13,635 bases of DNA from Agrobacterium fabrum (GCA_003241215.1 QFOL01000083.1:1-13635), one strand, 5' to 3'; shown: positions 1 to 7,440, counted from the stretch's first letter. Notes: generated by a model from the sequence alone, not told the origin. Numbers and translations are program-made.

Positions 1-1503
1 GAATTTTTCCGCGAGCGCCGGCGGAAGAGTGGCGGGCAGCGCAAAGAGCTGCACACTCGATGTCAGGCGGCTGTCGGAGAGATTGAAACTGCCGTTCAGC
101 GTTCCGCCGACACTTGCGCTTTCCAGCGTCGCGCCGTCAAAACCGATGGCGGAAGCGGTGAGGCTGAGCGGCGCCTTGATGGTGAGCGGCGCACGCACCA
201 ACCGGTCGATATCCGGGCTGACGAAGGAGGATTGGGCCACCGAGAGAACGGTGGCGATCGTGCCGCTGCGGTCCGCAATATTAAGATCGGCGCTTTCGGC
301 GGTCAGTTTCACATCGTCAAGCCTGCCCTGCGGTAGTGAAAGGCTGCGCAGGGACACAGTGGTGTTGAGATGCGCGGCATCCGCACCGCCCTTCAGGGAG
401 AGATCGAGGCCGTTGATGAGGGCCTGAACTTCGCCATTGCTCAGCGGCCAGCGAAAATCCACGGGCCCGGCCGTGCCGATGAGATTGGCGGCGAGATCGT
501 TCTGGCCGTTCGGATCGACGGTGCCGGATGCCGTCAGCAGCAATGTACCTGTTTCCAGCGTGCTGCTGCCGATTTCGATGCGGCCCTGCGGTGAGAGCGT
601 GGCGTTTGCATCGAGCTTTGTCTCACCGGCAAAAAGCTGACGGAAGGCGGGAGGCAGGAGGAGGTCGGGCTGGCCACCGCCTGCGATTTCGATACGGCGC
701 GTTCCGTCTTCGCCGAGTAGGTGGCGGCCGGTGACGTTGACGACAGGGTTGCCGGCAACATTGCCACGCAGCGTGCCCGTCCAGTTGGAAAGAGGGCCTT
801 CGCCATTAAGGTCTATCGCCACGGCAGGTGTGCCGGGAAGCGACAGCAGCGTGGCGAGAAGACCGCCCTCGGGCTCCTTCATTTCCGCTTTCAGCTTCAG
901 AACATTCTCATTCGGAAGGAAAGCGACGTCGGCATTGACCTCCGCATCCGGCGCATTCAGCCGGTGGGCGGTGAGAGACAGCCGCATATCGTCCTGAGCG
1001 GCCTTGAGATTGCCTTCGGCGGTCAGGTCGAAAGGACGACCGAGAAGCGATTGCCCGAGGCTGATATCGGGAAAGCGGAAATTGTCGATGGCGATTTCGA
1101 TCGGCAGCGAGGAACTACCGGAACTCTTGGTTGTCGTTTGCTCGGGCGCAAGCGGCTTGCGTTCGACATCGATCGACCCGGCCGAGACCCGATCGGCATG
1201 GAAGGTGCCGGCAAGCAGCGAAAGCGGCGACCAGTCCACCGCGATCTGGTTCACGCGGGCATAGGGTCCCTGCCTGTCCGAGAGGGTGACATTGTCGAGC
1301 CGCAGGCGCCCGGTCAAAAGGCCGCTCGGTGGAGAAATCTCGATTACCTGATCGGGCGTGGAAACGAGCGATGAAATCTGCTTTGCGGCAATTCTTGCGC
1401 CCATCGGCGTAAAACCGACGAACAGAACCGCAAGCAACACCAGCGCCACGCCGCACAAAGCGACGTAACCCAGCCATTTCAGCAATCGAATCAACGTTTT
1501 CAT
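1..1503 (-). CDS. tamB: TamB, translocation and assembly module, N-terminal part (partial)
   Basis: The reading frame is open from an ATG at 1503-1501 to the left edge, giving 501 residues with no stop, so the C-terminal part lies outside the window. Residues about 10-31 form one hydrophobic segment (WLGYVALCGVALVLLAVLFV), an inner-membrane anchor. The rest is rich in short alternating beta-type repeats (for example SLSLPQGRLDDVKLTAESAD), as expected for the AsmA/TamB periplasmic beta-helix proteins. TamB family members are usually well over 1000 residues and end in the DUF490/TamB domain, which is not visible here. TamB spans the periplasm and works with the outer-membrane protein TamA in assembling outer-membrane proteins; a role in phospholipid transport has also been proposed for the family. 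It starts 45 bases after the tamA stop on the same strand, so the two are probably co-transcribed. No strong Shine-Dalgarno is visible. The assignment rests mainly on architecture and on adjacency to tamA. Confidence 0.85.
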   Translation of the reverse strand, partial: MKTLIRLLKWLGYVALCGVALVLLAVLFVGFTPMGARIAAKQISSLVSTPDQVIEISPPSGLLTGRLRLDNVTLSDRQGPYARVNQIAVDWSPLSLLAGTFHADRVSAGSIDVERKPLAPEQTTTKSSGSSSLPIEIAIDNFRFPDISLGQSLLGRPFDLTAEGNLKAAQDDMRLSLTAHRLNAPDAEVNADVAFLPNENVLKLKAEMKEPEGGLLATLLSLPGTPAVAIDLNGEGPLSNWTGTLRGNVAGNPVVNVTGRHLLGEDGTRRIEIAGGGQPDLLLPPAFRQLFAGETKLDANATLSPQGRIEIGSSTLETGTLLLTASGTVDPNGQNDLAANLIGTAGPVDFRWPLSNGEVQALINGLDLSLKGGADAAHLNTTVSLRSLSLPQGRLDDVKLTAESADLNIADRSGTIATVLSVAQSSFVSPDIDRLVRAPLTIKAPLSLTASAIGFDGATLESASVGGTLNGSFNLSDSRLTSSVQLFALPATLPPALAEKF

Positions 1504-1548
1504 AAAGGGTAATCTACACTCTGTTGCAAGGGTGTTCGACTGCGGCGT

Positions 1549-3474
1549 TTAAAAAGACTGGCCGATGCCAGCATAAATGCCGAAACTGTTACCGCCATCA
1601 TATTTATCAAGCGGCATGGCGACATCGAGACGCAGAGGCCCGAAGGGTGTCGCGTAACGCAGACCGATACCGGCGCCAGCCCGGATATCGGAAAAATCGG
1701 GTGTCACGTCTTCCGAAACCACGCCCGCATCTATGAAGGGCACGATGCCGATCGTATCGGTAACCTTGATGCGGGCTTCGATGGAGCCGACGACATAGGA
1801 GCGGCCGCCCGTCGCGTCGCCGGCGGCATTATAGGGCGATATTTCCTGATAGCTGTAGCCGCGCACCGATCCGCCGCCGCCGGCATAAAAACGCCTGGTG
1901 GTGGGTATGTCCTGCAGATCGCTGCCGCCGGCCAGCACGCCGCCGGAAAGTTTTCCGGCCATGATCAGCCGGTCCTCGGCGCCAAGTCCCTTGTAGCCCG
2001 AAATGGAACCTTCGAAAGAGGAAAAGAAGGTGCCGTTCAGTGCTTCATAGCTCGGCTTGGCGGCCACCGCGGCGCGAAAGCCTTCAGTGGGATTGAGCTT
2101 GTCGTCGCGGGTATCACGAATGAATTCCAGCGGTATGGAGGTGGTCAGATATTCGTTCTTGCCGAAGGCGTCTTCGGTATCGGCCCATTGCACCTCGAGA
2201 CCGGCCGCGGCGGTGTCGGTATCGTTGAGTTCATAGGCAAAACCGGCCGTGCCCGTCAGCGTCTTTGCCTCATAGGTATCGGGATGTTCGGTCTTGGCGA
2301 TCAGGCTGGTCTTGAAGGTCGTGCGTGGGTTGAACATGCCGGGCTTGGTGAAAGTGATGCCGGCCGAATAATCCATGCCTTCGACACTCGATGCTTCGGC
2401 GATGCGCGAGACCGAGCCTTCGATACGCAGCGATTCCGCCTGTCCGAACAGGTTGCGGTGACCCCAGTAACCCTGGAGGCCAATGCCTTCCGTGGTGGAA
2501 TATTGCGCGCCGACACCGAAATAGCGGTGCTTGCCTTCAGACACCTCGATGGTGAGCGGAATGGTGCCGTCGCGGGCGAGCGTTCCCGCCTCCTTGATGG
2601 TCAGGCTGGAAAAGACGCCCAGCTGGCGCAGCCTGTCGGCGGCCTTGCGCAGCTTTTCCGGCGAATAGGGCTCACCGCCATTGAGGCGTGAATAACGGCG
2701 TATGAAATCGCCATCGACGGTTTTTTCGCCTGAAACGGTGACCGTGCCGAGCGGGGCGACGGGACCGCCTTCAGCCGCCATGGTAATGTCAACCGTGCTG
2801 GTCGCGTGGTTTGCTACCGCCTCGCGCTTTGTCAGCTTCGCAAGCGGCCGGCCTTCGGCCTTCAGATCGTCGATCAGCTTGTTGCCGGCGCGGATGATCG
2901 CCAGAGAGCCGGCATCGCCGCCGCTGATCAGGCCATATTCTTCGAGGTTGCGACCGGTCACATCGCCTTCGAGCCGGACGTTGCCAAGCGTGAATTTCGG
3001 GCCGGGCGTCACCGTTATGACCACGGGTACCGGCGCGCTGTGATCGAAAACCGGATTGGGCGGCAGCTCGTCGACGTTTTTTCCGGCCACCGTAACGTTG
3101 ACGATGCCGCCATAACGGGCGTTTTCATAAAGGGCTGCAATCAGCCTGTCCCTGTCGTCTCTTGCCTTTATCAGAAGGCCGAGATCGCCGGAGGCGGGCT
3201 TGTCCTTGTCGGCGAGGAGAAGCGAGCTGTTTTCGAGGCTTTCTTTCAGGGATTTGTCAGCGTCGGCAGCATTCAGCGTAACGGCGTATTTTACCGGATT
3301 GATAACTTCGACTTCAGGCTCCTCCGAACCCCACAGCCGCATGCCGAACAGTTTGAAGGCGAAGGCGTCACGCGTAAACGCCGGATACAGAGCGAACGTG
3401 AAAGCAACCGCAAGTGCGGTGCCAGCCTTCCGATACGCAATACCTGTCTTCGGGTTAGTTCGTGTTCTTCGCAT
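1549..3474 (-). CDS. tamA: TamA, Omp85-family outer-membrane assembly protein
   Basis: This 641-residue protein has a signal peptide (basic start, hydrophobic residues about 17-33, probable cleavage after AFA at 39). POTRA-type repeats follow at about 56-310; the clearest runs from about 235 to 315 and contains the typical LRKAADRLRQLGVF helix. From about 317 to the end is a D15/bacterial surface antigen beta-barrel. The hallmark Omp85 L6 motif VRGY is at residues 537-540, preceded by a glycine run, and the protein ends in phenylalanine (GIGQSF), a typical outer-membrane beta-signal. Length and the roughly three-POTRA layout fit TamA better than BamA, which is longer with five POTRA domains. 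It should sit in the outer membrane as partner of TamB, encoded 45 bases downstream. The start ATG lacks a clear Shine-Dalgarno, but the signal peptide supports it. I saw no convincing promoter in 3475-3598. Confidence 0.92.
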   Translation of the reverse strand: MRRTRTNPKTGIAYRKAGTALAVAFTFALYPAFTRDAFAFKLFGMRLWGSEEPEVEVINPVKYAVTLNAADADKSLKESLENSSLLLADKDKPASGDLGLLIKARDDRDRLIAALYENARYGGIVNVTVAGKNVDELPPNPVFDHSAPVPVVITVTPGPKFTLGNVRLEGDVTGRNLEEYGLISGGDAGSLAIIRAGNKLIDDLKAEGRPLAKLTKREAVANHATSTVDITMAAEGGPVAPLGTVTVSGEKTVDGDFIRRYSRLNGGEPYSPEKLRKAADRLRQLGVFSSLTIKEAGTLARDGTIPLTIEVSEGKHRYFGVGAQYSTTEGIGLQGYWGHRNLFGQAESLRIEGSVSRIAEASSVEGMDYSAGITFTKPGMFNPRTTFKTSLIAKTEHPDTYEAKTLTGTAGFAYELNDTDTAAAGLEVQWADTEDAFGKNEYLTTSIPLEFIRDTRDDKLNPTEGFRAAVAAKPSYEALNGTFFSSFEGSISGYKGLGAEDRLIMAGKLSGGVLAGGSDLQDIPTTRRFYAGGGGSVRGYSYQEISPYNAAGDATGGRSYVVGSIEARIKVTDTIGIVPFIDAGVVSEDVTPDFSDIRAGAGIGLRYATPFGPLRLDVAMPLDKYDGGNSFGIYAGIGQSF

Positions 3475-3598
3475 AAGCTGCTTTATGGTTGAGCCTTTAT
3501 TGTCGCCCTAACCCGTTTCCTGTCCGTTAACATTGCAATTTAATCATAAATAAACGGCTTTGAGGACCCTTCTTCCTGTCTTTTGCCCGCCATAACGC

Positions 3599-3623
3599 AA
3601 AAAGCCCCGGGTGACCGGGGCTT
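3599..3623 (-). terminator. Rho-independent terminator of the glycine-zipper lipoprotein gene
   Basis: A perfect 9-bp stem (AAGCCCCGG / CCGGGGCTT, 3602-3610 and 3615-3623) encloses a 4-base loop. Read on the minus strand it runs into TTTTTGCG. It lies 26 bases after the lipoprotein stop codon and before tamA, so it should separate the two transcripts. Confidence 0.88.
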
Positions 3624-3649
3624 CTGTGCAACGGTATCTCGTGATGAGA

Positions 3650-3901
3650 TTAGCGGCAACGTGCCGTGTAACGCTGACCGTACTGGTCGCGATAATAGCA
3701 ATAACCCGGCTCAGAAGCATTGCCGATCAGGGCGCCGCCTACACCGCCGATTGCTGCGCCGACTGCCGCGCCACGAACGTTGCCCGTGATGGCTCCGCCA
3801 ATAACAGCGCCGGAAACGGCGCCGATCGACGCACCCTTCTCAGTCTGCGTGCAGCTTGCGAGCGACAGGCCGACGAGCGCAAATATGATTGCCTTTTTCA
3901 T
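3650..3901 (-). CDS. Small glycine-zipper lipoprotein
   Basis: This is an 83-residue protein starting at MKKAII. A good ribosome binding site (GGAGAGA) lies about 7 bases upstream of this ATG; the frame is open for 17 more codons, but that extension has no signal-peptide logic. It has a lipoprotein signal peptide with lipobox LASC, so Cys17 would be lipidated. Residues about 23-62 are a glycine zipper, with repeated small-xxx-small GxxxG-type spacing (AVSGAVIGGAITG, GAAVGAAIGGVGGALIG), as in OmpA-like and YMGG-type glycine-zipper proteins. The tail is short and Tyr/Arg-rich with two cysteines (YCYYRDQYGQRYTARC). It is probably an envelope lipoprotein whose zipper associates with membrane or oligomerises; the exact role is unknown. 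It is a single-gene unit with its own terminator, and its upstream region is shared with a divergent candidate small RNA. Confidence 0.87.
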   Translation of the reverse strand: MKKAIIFALVGLSLASCTQTEKGASIGAVSGAVIGGAITGNVRGAAVGAAIGGVGGALIGNASEPGYCYYRDQYGQRYTARCR

Positions 3902-3924
3902 GAAACTCTCTCCAACGTTACAAT
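3895..3924 (+). promoter_or_regulatory. Possible promoter of the candidate small RNA
   Basis: On the plus strand, TACAAT at 3919-3924 is a good -10 match. An imperfect -35 (TTTTCA, 3895-3900) lies 18 bases upstream. Initiation would fall near 3931. The -35 is weak and overlaps the start codon of the divergent lipoprotein gene, so this is tentative. Confidence 0.3.
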
Positions 3925-3930
3925 GAGCTC

Positions 3931-4111
3931 TTCGGCTCGGTAGGCGTCCCATATTTATCTGCGGCGACTGCTACCTCCGACCGCCACAGATAACTAACAA
4001 TTCGATGCCGTTTAGGGAAGCCTCCTCTTCAGGCATTCCTCCCGAGCGCAGATCGATTGCGTCCCAAACAACGGGGCCGTGCGAAAAAGGTTCCAGATTT
4101 CGCGGTTTTTT
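3931..4111 (+). ncRNA. Candidate small RNA with anti-Shine-Dalgarno motifs
   Basis: The 371-base gap between the lipoprotein gene and hemA has strong local RNA structure on the plus strand. Hairpin 1 (3955-3993) is a 12-bp stem with one mismatch, TTATCTG-C-GGCG against CGCC-A-CAGATAA, and its 15-base loop contains ACCTCC. Hairpin 2 (4015-4040) has about 9 pairs with one bulged A and a pyrimidine loop CCTCTTC next to CCTCCT. A third unpaired CCTCCC follows at 4038-4043. A small hairpin (CGCA/TGCG) lies at 4047-4061. The last hairpin ends in six Ts. CCUCC pairs with Shine-Dalgarno sequences, and CU-rich loops of this kind are known in trans-acting small RNAs of Rhizobiales and Rhodobacter. I have a weak, unverified recollection that a rhizobial alpha-r family lies near hemA. 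The 5' end is uncertain; 3950 is a conservative limit. An alternative is the long leader of the minus-strand lipoprotein mRNA, but the T-run fits only the plus strand. Confidence 0.5.
4077..4111 (+). terminator. Probable intrinsic terminator of the candidate small RNA
   Basis: The stem GCGAAA / TTTCGC (4081-4086, 4098-4103) can be extended by CC/GG across a 2-base bulge. It has an 11-base loop and is followed by six Ts at 4106-4111. No plus-strand protein gene lies upstream, so it makes sense only as the end of a small RNA. The final T overlaps the first bases of the FNR-type box. Confidence 0.5.
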
Positions 4112-4123
4112 GATGTGAATCAA
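4110..4123 (+). promoter_or_regulatory. FNR/FixK (anaerobox) operator of hemA
   Basis: TTGATGTGAATCAA is a perfect match to the FNR/FixK/FnrN consensus TTGAT-N4-ATCAA. Its midpoint (4116.5) lies 41.5 bases before the start predicted from the TATAAA -10 element, which is the canonical class II activator position. FNR-type control of hemA or other haem genes is established in several alphaproteobacteria (for example FnrL in Rhodobacter sphaeroides). It implies induction of ALA synthesis at low oxygen. Confidence 0.9.
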
Positions 4124-4145
4124 TTTTGTACTTTTCATCGGCTTC

Positions 4146-4151
4146 TATAAA
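4146..4151 (+). promoter_or_regulatory. hemA promoter -10 element
   Basis: TATAAA lies 22 bases downstream of the FNR-type box, exactly the gap between a class II FNR site and a -10 hexamer. There is no good separate -35 hexamer, as expected for an activator-dependent promoter. The predicted transcription start is about 4158, leaving a leader of about 115 bases before the hemA ATG. Confidence 0.7.
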
Positions 4152-4272
4152 CGGTTTATTGGAATGGTTCAAAACAACGGCGAATTGACGCAGAAGCAGT
4201 TAAAGTGACCTGCATGGGTTGACGGCCCCGGTGTCGGGGCAGAAAACGATCTGGTCAATTCTGGAGCATGGC

Positions 4273-5490
4273 ATGGACTTCGAGGCATTTTTCACGGCAG
4301 AACTGCAAAGCCTGCATTCTGAGGGACGTTATCGCGTTTTTGCGGATATCGAACGCCAGCAGGGTAATTTCCCCCGCGCGACACGGTATAACGCCAATGG
4401 CGAGCGTAAGGATGTCACGGTCTGGTGTTCCAACGACTATCTCGGCATGGGCCAGAACCCGAAAGTCATCGAAGCCATGAAGGCCGCCATCGATCACTGT
4501 GGCGCGGGTGCGGGAGGCACCCGGAATATTTCTGGCACCAACCACTACCACGTCCTGCTCGAGCGCGAACTTGCTGACCTCCACGGCAAGGAATCGGCGC
4601 TGATTTTCACCTCGGGTTATGTTTCCAACTGGGCCACCCTCGGCACGCTCGGTCAGAAAATTCCGGGCCTGGTCATTTTCTCGGATGCGCTCAACCATGC
4701 GTCGATGATCGAAGGCATCCGTTACGGCCGTTGCGAGCGGGTGATCTGGAAGCACAACGATCTCGAAGACCTCGAGGCAAAGCTGAAGGCGGCGGATCCG
4801 AATGCGCCGAAGCTGATCGCCTTCGAATCCGTCTATTCGATGGATGGCGATATCGCGCCGATCAAGGAAATCTGCGATCTGGCCGACCGTTATGGCGCGA
4901 TGACCTATCTCGACGAAGTCCACGCCGTCGGCATGTACGGACCGCGCGGCGGCGGCATCGCCGAGCGCGAAGGCCTGATGGATCGCCTGACGATCATTGA
5001 GGGAACGCTCGGCAAGGCCTTCGGCGTCATGGGCGGTTATATTACCGGTTCTACAGCGGTCTGCGACTTCATCCGCTCCTTCGCTTCCGGCTTCATCTTC
5101 ACGACGGCCCTGCCGCCGTCGCTTGCCGCCGGCGCGATTGCGTCGATCCAGCATCTGAAGGCGAGCCCCTTCGAGCGCGCCCGCCATCAGGACCGGGTGC
5201 GTAAACTTCGCGGCCTTCTCGATGCGCGCGGTATTCCGCACATGGACAACCCAAGCCACATCGTGCCTGTCATGGTGGGCGATGCCGCCAAGTGCAAATG
5301 GATTTCGGATATCCTGCTCGACAGTCACGGTGTCTATGTGCAGCCGATCAATTATCCGACCGTGCCGCGCAAGACCGAGCGCCTGCGCATCACACCGACG
5401 CCGCTGCACAGCGATGCCGATATCGAGCATCTGGTTGGCGCTCTGCACCAGCTCTGGTCGCATTGTGCGCTGGCGCGGGCGGTGGCGTGA
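4273..5490 (+). CDS. hemA: 5-aminolevulinate synthase (ALAS)
   Basis: This 405-residue PLP enzyme condenses glycine with succinyl-CoA to give 5-aminolevulinate, the first step of haem synthesis by the C4 (Shemin) route used by alphaproteobacteria. It is cytosolic. The PLP Schiff-base lysine is Lys248 in TLGKAFG, the expected position for the family. Other fold-type I landmarks are [36 protein letters not shown] and the C-terminal RITPTP. I chose the ATG at 4273 ([12 protein letters not shown]) because GGAG lies 6 bases upstream and the family starts here. An in-frame TTG at 4219 would add 18 residues without a comparable ribosome site. The gene is monocistronic or at most followed by an unrelated small gene 61 bases on. 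Upstream sit a perfect FNR/FixK box and a -10 element, predicting oxygen-dependent expression. Confidence 0.97.
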   Translation: MDFEAFFTAELQSLHSEGRYRVFADIERQQGNFPRATRYNANGERKDVTVWCSNDYLGMGQNPKVIEAMKAAIDHCGAGAGGTRNISGTNHYHVLLERELADLHGKESALIFTSGYVSNWATLGTLGQKIPGLVIFSDALNHASMIEGIRYGRCERVIWKHNDLEDLEAKLKAADPNAPKLIAFESVYSMDGDIAPIKEICDLADRYGAMTYLDEVHAVGMYGPRGGGIAEREGLMDRLTIIEGTLGKAFGVMGGYITGSTAVCDFIRSFASGFIFTTALPPSLAAGAIASIQHLKASPFERARHQDRVRKLRGLLDARGIPHMDNPSHIVPVMVGDAAKCKWISDILLDSHGVYVQPINYPTVPRKTERLRITPTPLHSDADIEHLVGALHQLWSHCALARAVA

Positions 5491-5551
5491 GGTCCGCCGG
5501 AGTTTTCTGAATGTAAAGATGAAGAGAAGCGAGCTCGGATAGCGGGGTGAG

Positions 5552-6037
5552 ATGCAGAGGCCAGTCCAGTATCCCAAACCGGAAGATTTCATAGCCGCGC
5601 TCGCCAATCCGTTCGACAGCGAAGCCGTCACGAAGGTTGTGGCGCCTTTTGGTCTGAGTTGGTCGAAAGCCGTCAAACTCGACAGGGATCTGGCGATATT
5701 TGATCTCAGCGCGACAGCGTTCGGCGTGGACTTTCATTTCAAAGATCAGGGTCTGGTGAATGAAAACGATGGCCATTCCGTTGGTGAGGGTCCCAACCTG
5801 CTGACCAGTTGTGCTTGCTGGGGTTATGAGAAAGGTGTCGAAACCTATGGCGGGCCTTTGTGGAGAGACCTTCGTTTCTCAGACACCACAGCCGATGCAA
5901 TCGCCAAGCTGGGTGAGCCGAACCGGATCGGACGATACGATATTCACCGTTGGATTTTTCCGGATTTTCAGCTGTCGATCCACTGGAACAGCCCAGACAA
6001 AATTCGCGTCGTATCTTGCAGGATGGTATCGGAATAG
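5552..6037 (+). CDS. Hypothetical protein, family not recognised
   Basis: This is a 161-residue, probably soluble protein: no signal peptide and no membrane segment. The N-terminal half holds FGLSW and a DFHFKDQGLV strand pair. The C-terminal half has a recognisable layout, LRFSDTTADAIAKLGEPNR, then RWIFPDFQLSIHW, then KIRVVSCRM. This helix-plus-LGxP turn followed by three strands is seen in many small uncharacterised and immunity-like proteins, but I cannot name a family. GGGGTGAG directly before the ATG is an unusually close ribosome site. The gene starts 61 bases after hemA on the same strand and ends 24 bases from the convergent dxr. By eye it is less GC-rich and less codon-biased than its neighbours, consistent with an accessory gene. 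No toxin gene is adjacent, so an immunity role is speculation. Confidence 0.75.
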   Translation: MQRPVQYPKPEDFIAALANPFDSEAVTKVVAPFGLSWSKAVKLDRDLAIFDLSATAFGVDFHFKDQGLVNENDGHSVGEGPNLLTSCACWGYEKGVETYGGPLWRDLRFSDTTADAIAKLGEPNRIGRYDIHRWIFPDFQLSIHWNSPDKIRVVSCRMVSE

Positions 6038-6061
6038 ACCGCACCTCTGTGGCGATGCCGT

Positions 6062-7255
6062 TTAAGCCGCTTTTCCGATGTCGGCGACTATCTCCATCGC
6101 ATGATCTCGGGCCTCCTCATCCGCTGCGAACACATCTTCAATCGTGGCCGCGGAGCGGCCGTCATGCATACGGTCCATGACCGTTTCGACGATCTCGGCC
6201 ATATCTAGAAAACCGATACTGCCCGCAACGAAAGCGTGAAAGGCGGTCTCTTCGGCGGCGTTCAGGGCGGCGCCCTGCAAACCGCCGCGTTCCAGCGCCG
6301 TGCGGGCCAGACGGATTGCCGGGAAACGGGCTTCATCCGGCGCTTCGAAATCCAGCCGCGCCAGTTTTGCGAAATCCAGCCGTTCGACACTCAGATTGCC
6401 GCGTTGCGGATAGGTGAGGGCATAAGAAATGGCGGTGCGCATGTCGGGAGAGCCGAGCTGGGCGATATAGGAGCCGTCGGTATAACCCACCATCGAATGG
6501 ATGATCGACTGCGGATGGACGATCACCTCCACCTGGTCGGGCCTGAGATCAAAGAGATATTTCGCTTCGATCATTTCCAGCCCCTTGTTGAACATCGAGG
6601 CGCTGCCGATCGACACCTTCAGTCCCATGGACCAGTTGGGATGCGCGCGGGCGATATCCGCCGTGACATTGGCCATCTCGTCACGCGACCAGGTGCGGAA
6701 CGGGCCGCCGGAGGCCGTGAGCACGATACGTTCCACGGCCTGCCTGTGTTCGCCCGTCAGGCACTGGAAGATCGCACTATGTTCGCTGTCGACCGGGATC
6801 AGCCTGCCGCCGCCCTGTTTGACCGTGCGCAGAAAAACCTCACCCGCGGAAACGAGGCATTCCTTGTTGGCAAGCGCTATGTCTGCGCCGCGTCGTGCGG
6901 CCGTCAATGTCGGGGCAAGGCCGGGCGTTCCGGCAATCGCCGCCATCACCCAGCCGGCTTCCATCGAGGCTGCTTCTTCAAGCCCCGACTTGCCCGAAGC
7001 TACCCTTATTCCGGTGCCGGCAAGGGCGGATTTCAGCGCTTCGTATTTGTCATCTTCGGCCGTGACCGCGAACCGCGCGCCGAACTCACGCGCCTGTTCC
7101 GCCAGAAGCGCGATATTGCCTGCGCCGGTCAATGCCATGATCTCGAAACCGTCGCGGCCGCCAAGCTGGCGGACGACATCCAGCGTATTGGTGCCGATCG
7201 ACCCCGTCGAACCCAATATCGTCAGCTTGCGTGGCATTTCACTGGCATTCGTCAT
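6062..7255 (-). CDS. dxr: 1-deoxy-D-xylulose 5-phosphate reductoisomerase
   Basis: The 397-residue enzyme converts 1-deoxy-D-xylulose 5-phosphate to 2-C-methyl-D-erythritol 4-phosphate with NADPH and a divalent metal. This is the committed step of the MEP isoprenoid pathway, in the cytosol. The NADPH-binding glycine motif GSTGSIG is at residues 15-21. Asp156 and Glu158 in PVDSEHSAIF are the metal-binding residues, TASGGPFR follows, and HPNWSMGLKVSIGSASMFNK plus GLEMIEA supply further substrate and metal contacts. The length is standard (E. coli Dxr has 398). I prefer the ATG at 7255. A GTG at 7297 would add 14 residues unlike the family, and an ATG at 7237 would remove six. It is divergent from the PAP2 gene, with a perfect inverted repeat in the shared region. 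Confidence 0.96.
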   Translation of the reverse strand: MTNASEMPRKLTILGSTGSIGTNTLDVVRQLGGRDGFEIMALTGAGNIALLAEQAREFGARFAVTAEDDKYEALKSALAGTGIRVASGKSGLEEAASMEAGWVMAAIAGTPGLAPTLTAARRGADIALANKECLVSAGEVFLRTVKQGGGRLIPVDSEHSAIFQCLTGEHRQAVERIVLTASGGPFRTWSRDEMANVTADIARAHPNWSMGLKVSIGSASMFNKGLEMIEAKYLFDLRPDQVEVIVHPQSIIHSMVGYTDGSYIAQLGSPDMRTAISYALTYPQRGNLSVERLDFAKLARLDFEAPDEARFPAIRLARTALERGGLQGAALNAAEETAFHAFVAGSIGFLDMAEIVETVMDRMHDGRSAATIEDVFAADEEARDHAMEIVADIGKAA

Positions 7256-7305
7256 GTTCAGTCCGTCGGTCGTTTCCGGTTCGCAGCTTTGGTGCACGTC
7301 GTTTT

Positions 7306-7330
7306 CCCGAAACCGCTACACAGTTTCGGG
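7306..7330. repeat. Perfect 8-bp inverted repeat between dxr and the PAP2 gene
   Basis: CCCGAAAC (7306-7313) and GTTTCGGG (7323-7330) flank a 9-base loop. Neither side has a T-run, so it is not an intrinsic terminator. The loop CGCTACACA and the trailing GGCATGCA resemble short palindromic intergenic repeats that I recall as common in Rhizobiales chromosomes, but copy number cannot be judged from one window. A regulatory palindrome is the alternative. Confidence 0.6.
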
Positions 7331-7440
7331 CGGCATGCATTAGCCTCTACTCGTGAAAACCAGCCATAACAAGGATAAAGCCGGGCTATTGTTTTTGTAC
7401 GGGGCAAAGCCATATGCAAGAAAACAGTGAAAGGATATTG

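Noticed and set aside
721..1374. Plus-strand open frame of 217 codons
   Set aside because: It is antisense to tamB, has no ribosome site or family resemblance, and its basic, Arg-rich composition is typical of a shadow frame in GC-rich DNA.
2188..2691. Plus-strand open frame of 167 codons
   Set aside because: It lies fully inside tamA on the opposite strand, and the tamA frame has a clear Omp85 domain there.
3925..3938. GAGC-TCTTCG-GCTC hairpin in the lipoprotein leader
   Set aside because: It has only 4 pairs, too weak to claim as a regulatory element.
4219..4272. TTG start that would extend hemA by 18 residues
   Set aside because: The ATG at 4273 has GGAG at proper spacing and gives the standard 405-residue enzyme with the lysine at 248.
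4255..5676. Minus-strand open frame of 473 codons
   Set aside because: It is antisense to hemA, whose catalytic motifs fix the true strand. The translation is a low-complexity Arg/His-rich shadow.
6039..6054. Short hairpin between the hypothetical gene and dxr as terminator
   Set aside because: The stem is only 5 bp with a G-T pair and no T-run follows on either strand.
6236..7369. Plus-strand open frame of 377 codons
   Set aside because: It is antisense to dxr, which has all its catalytic motifs. The long shadow comes from GC-rich third positions.
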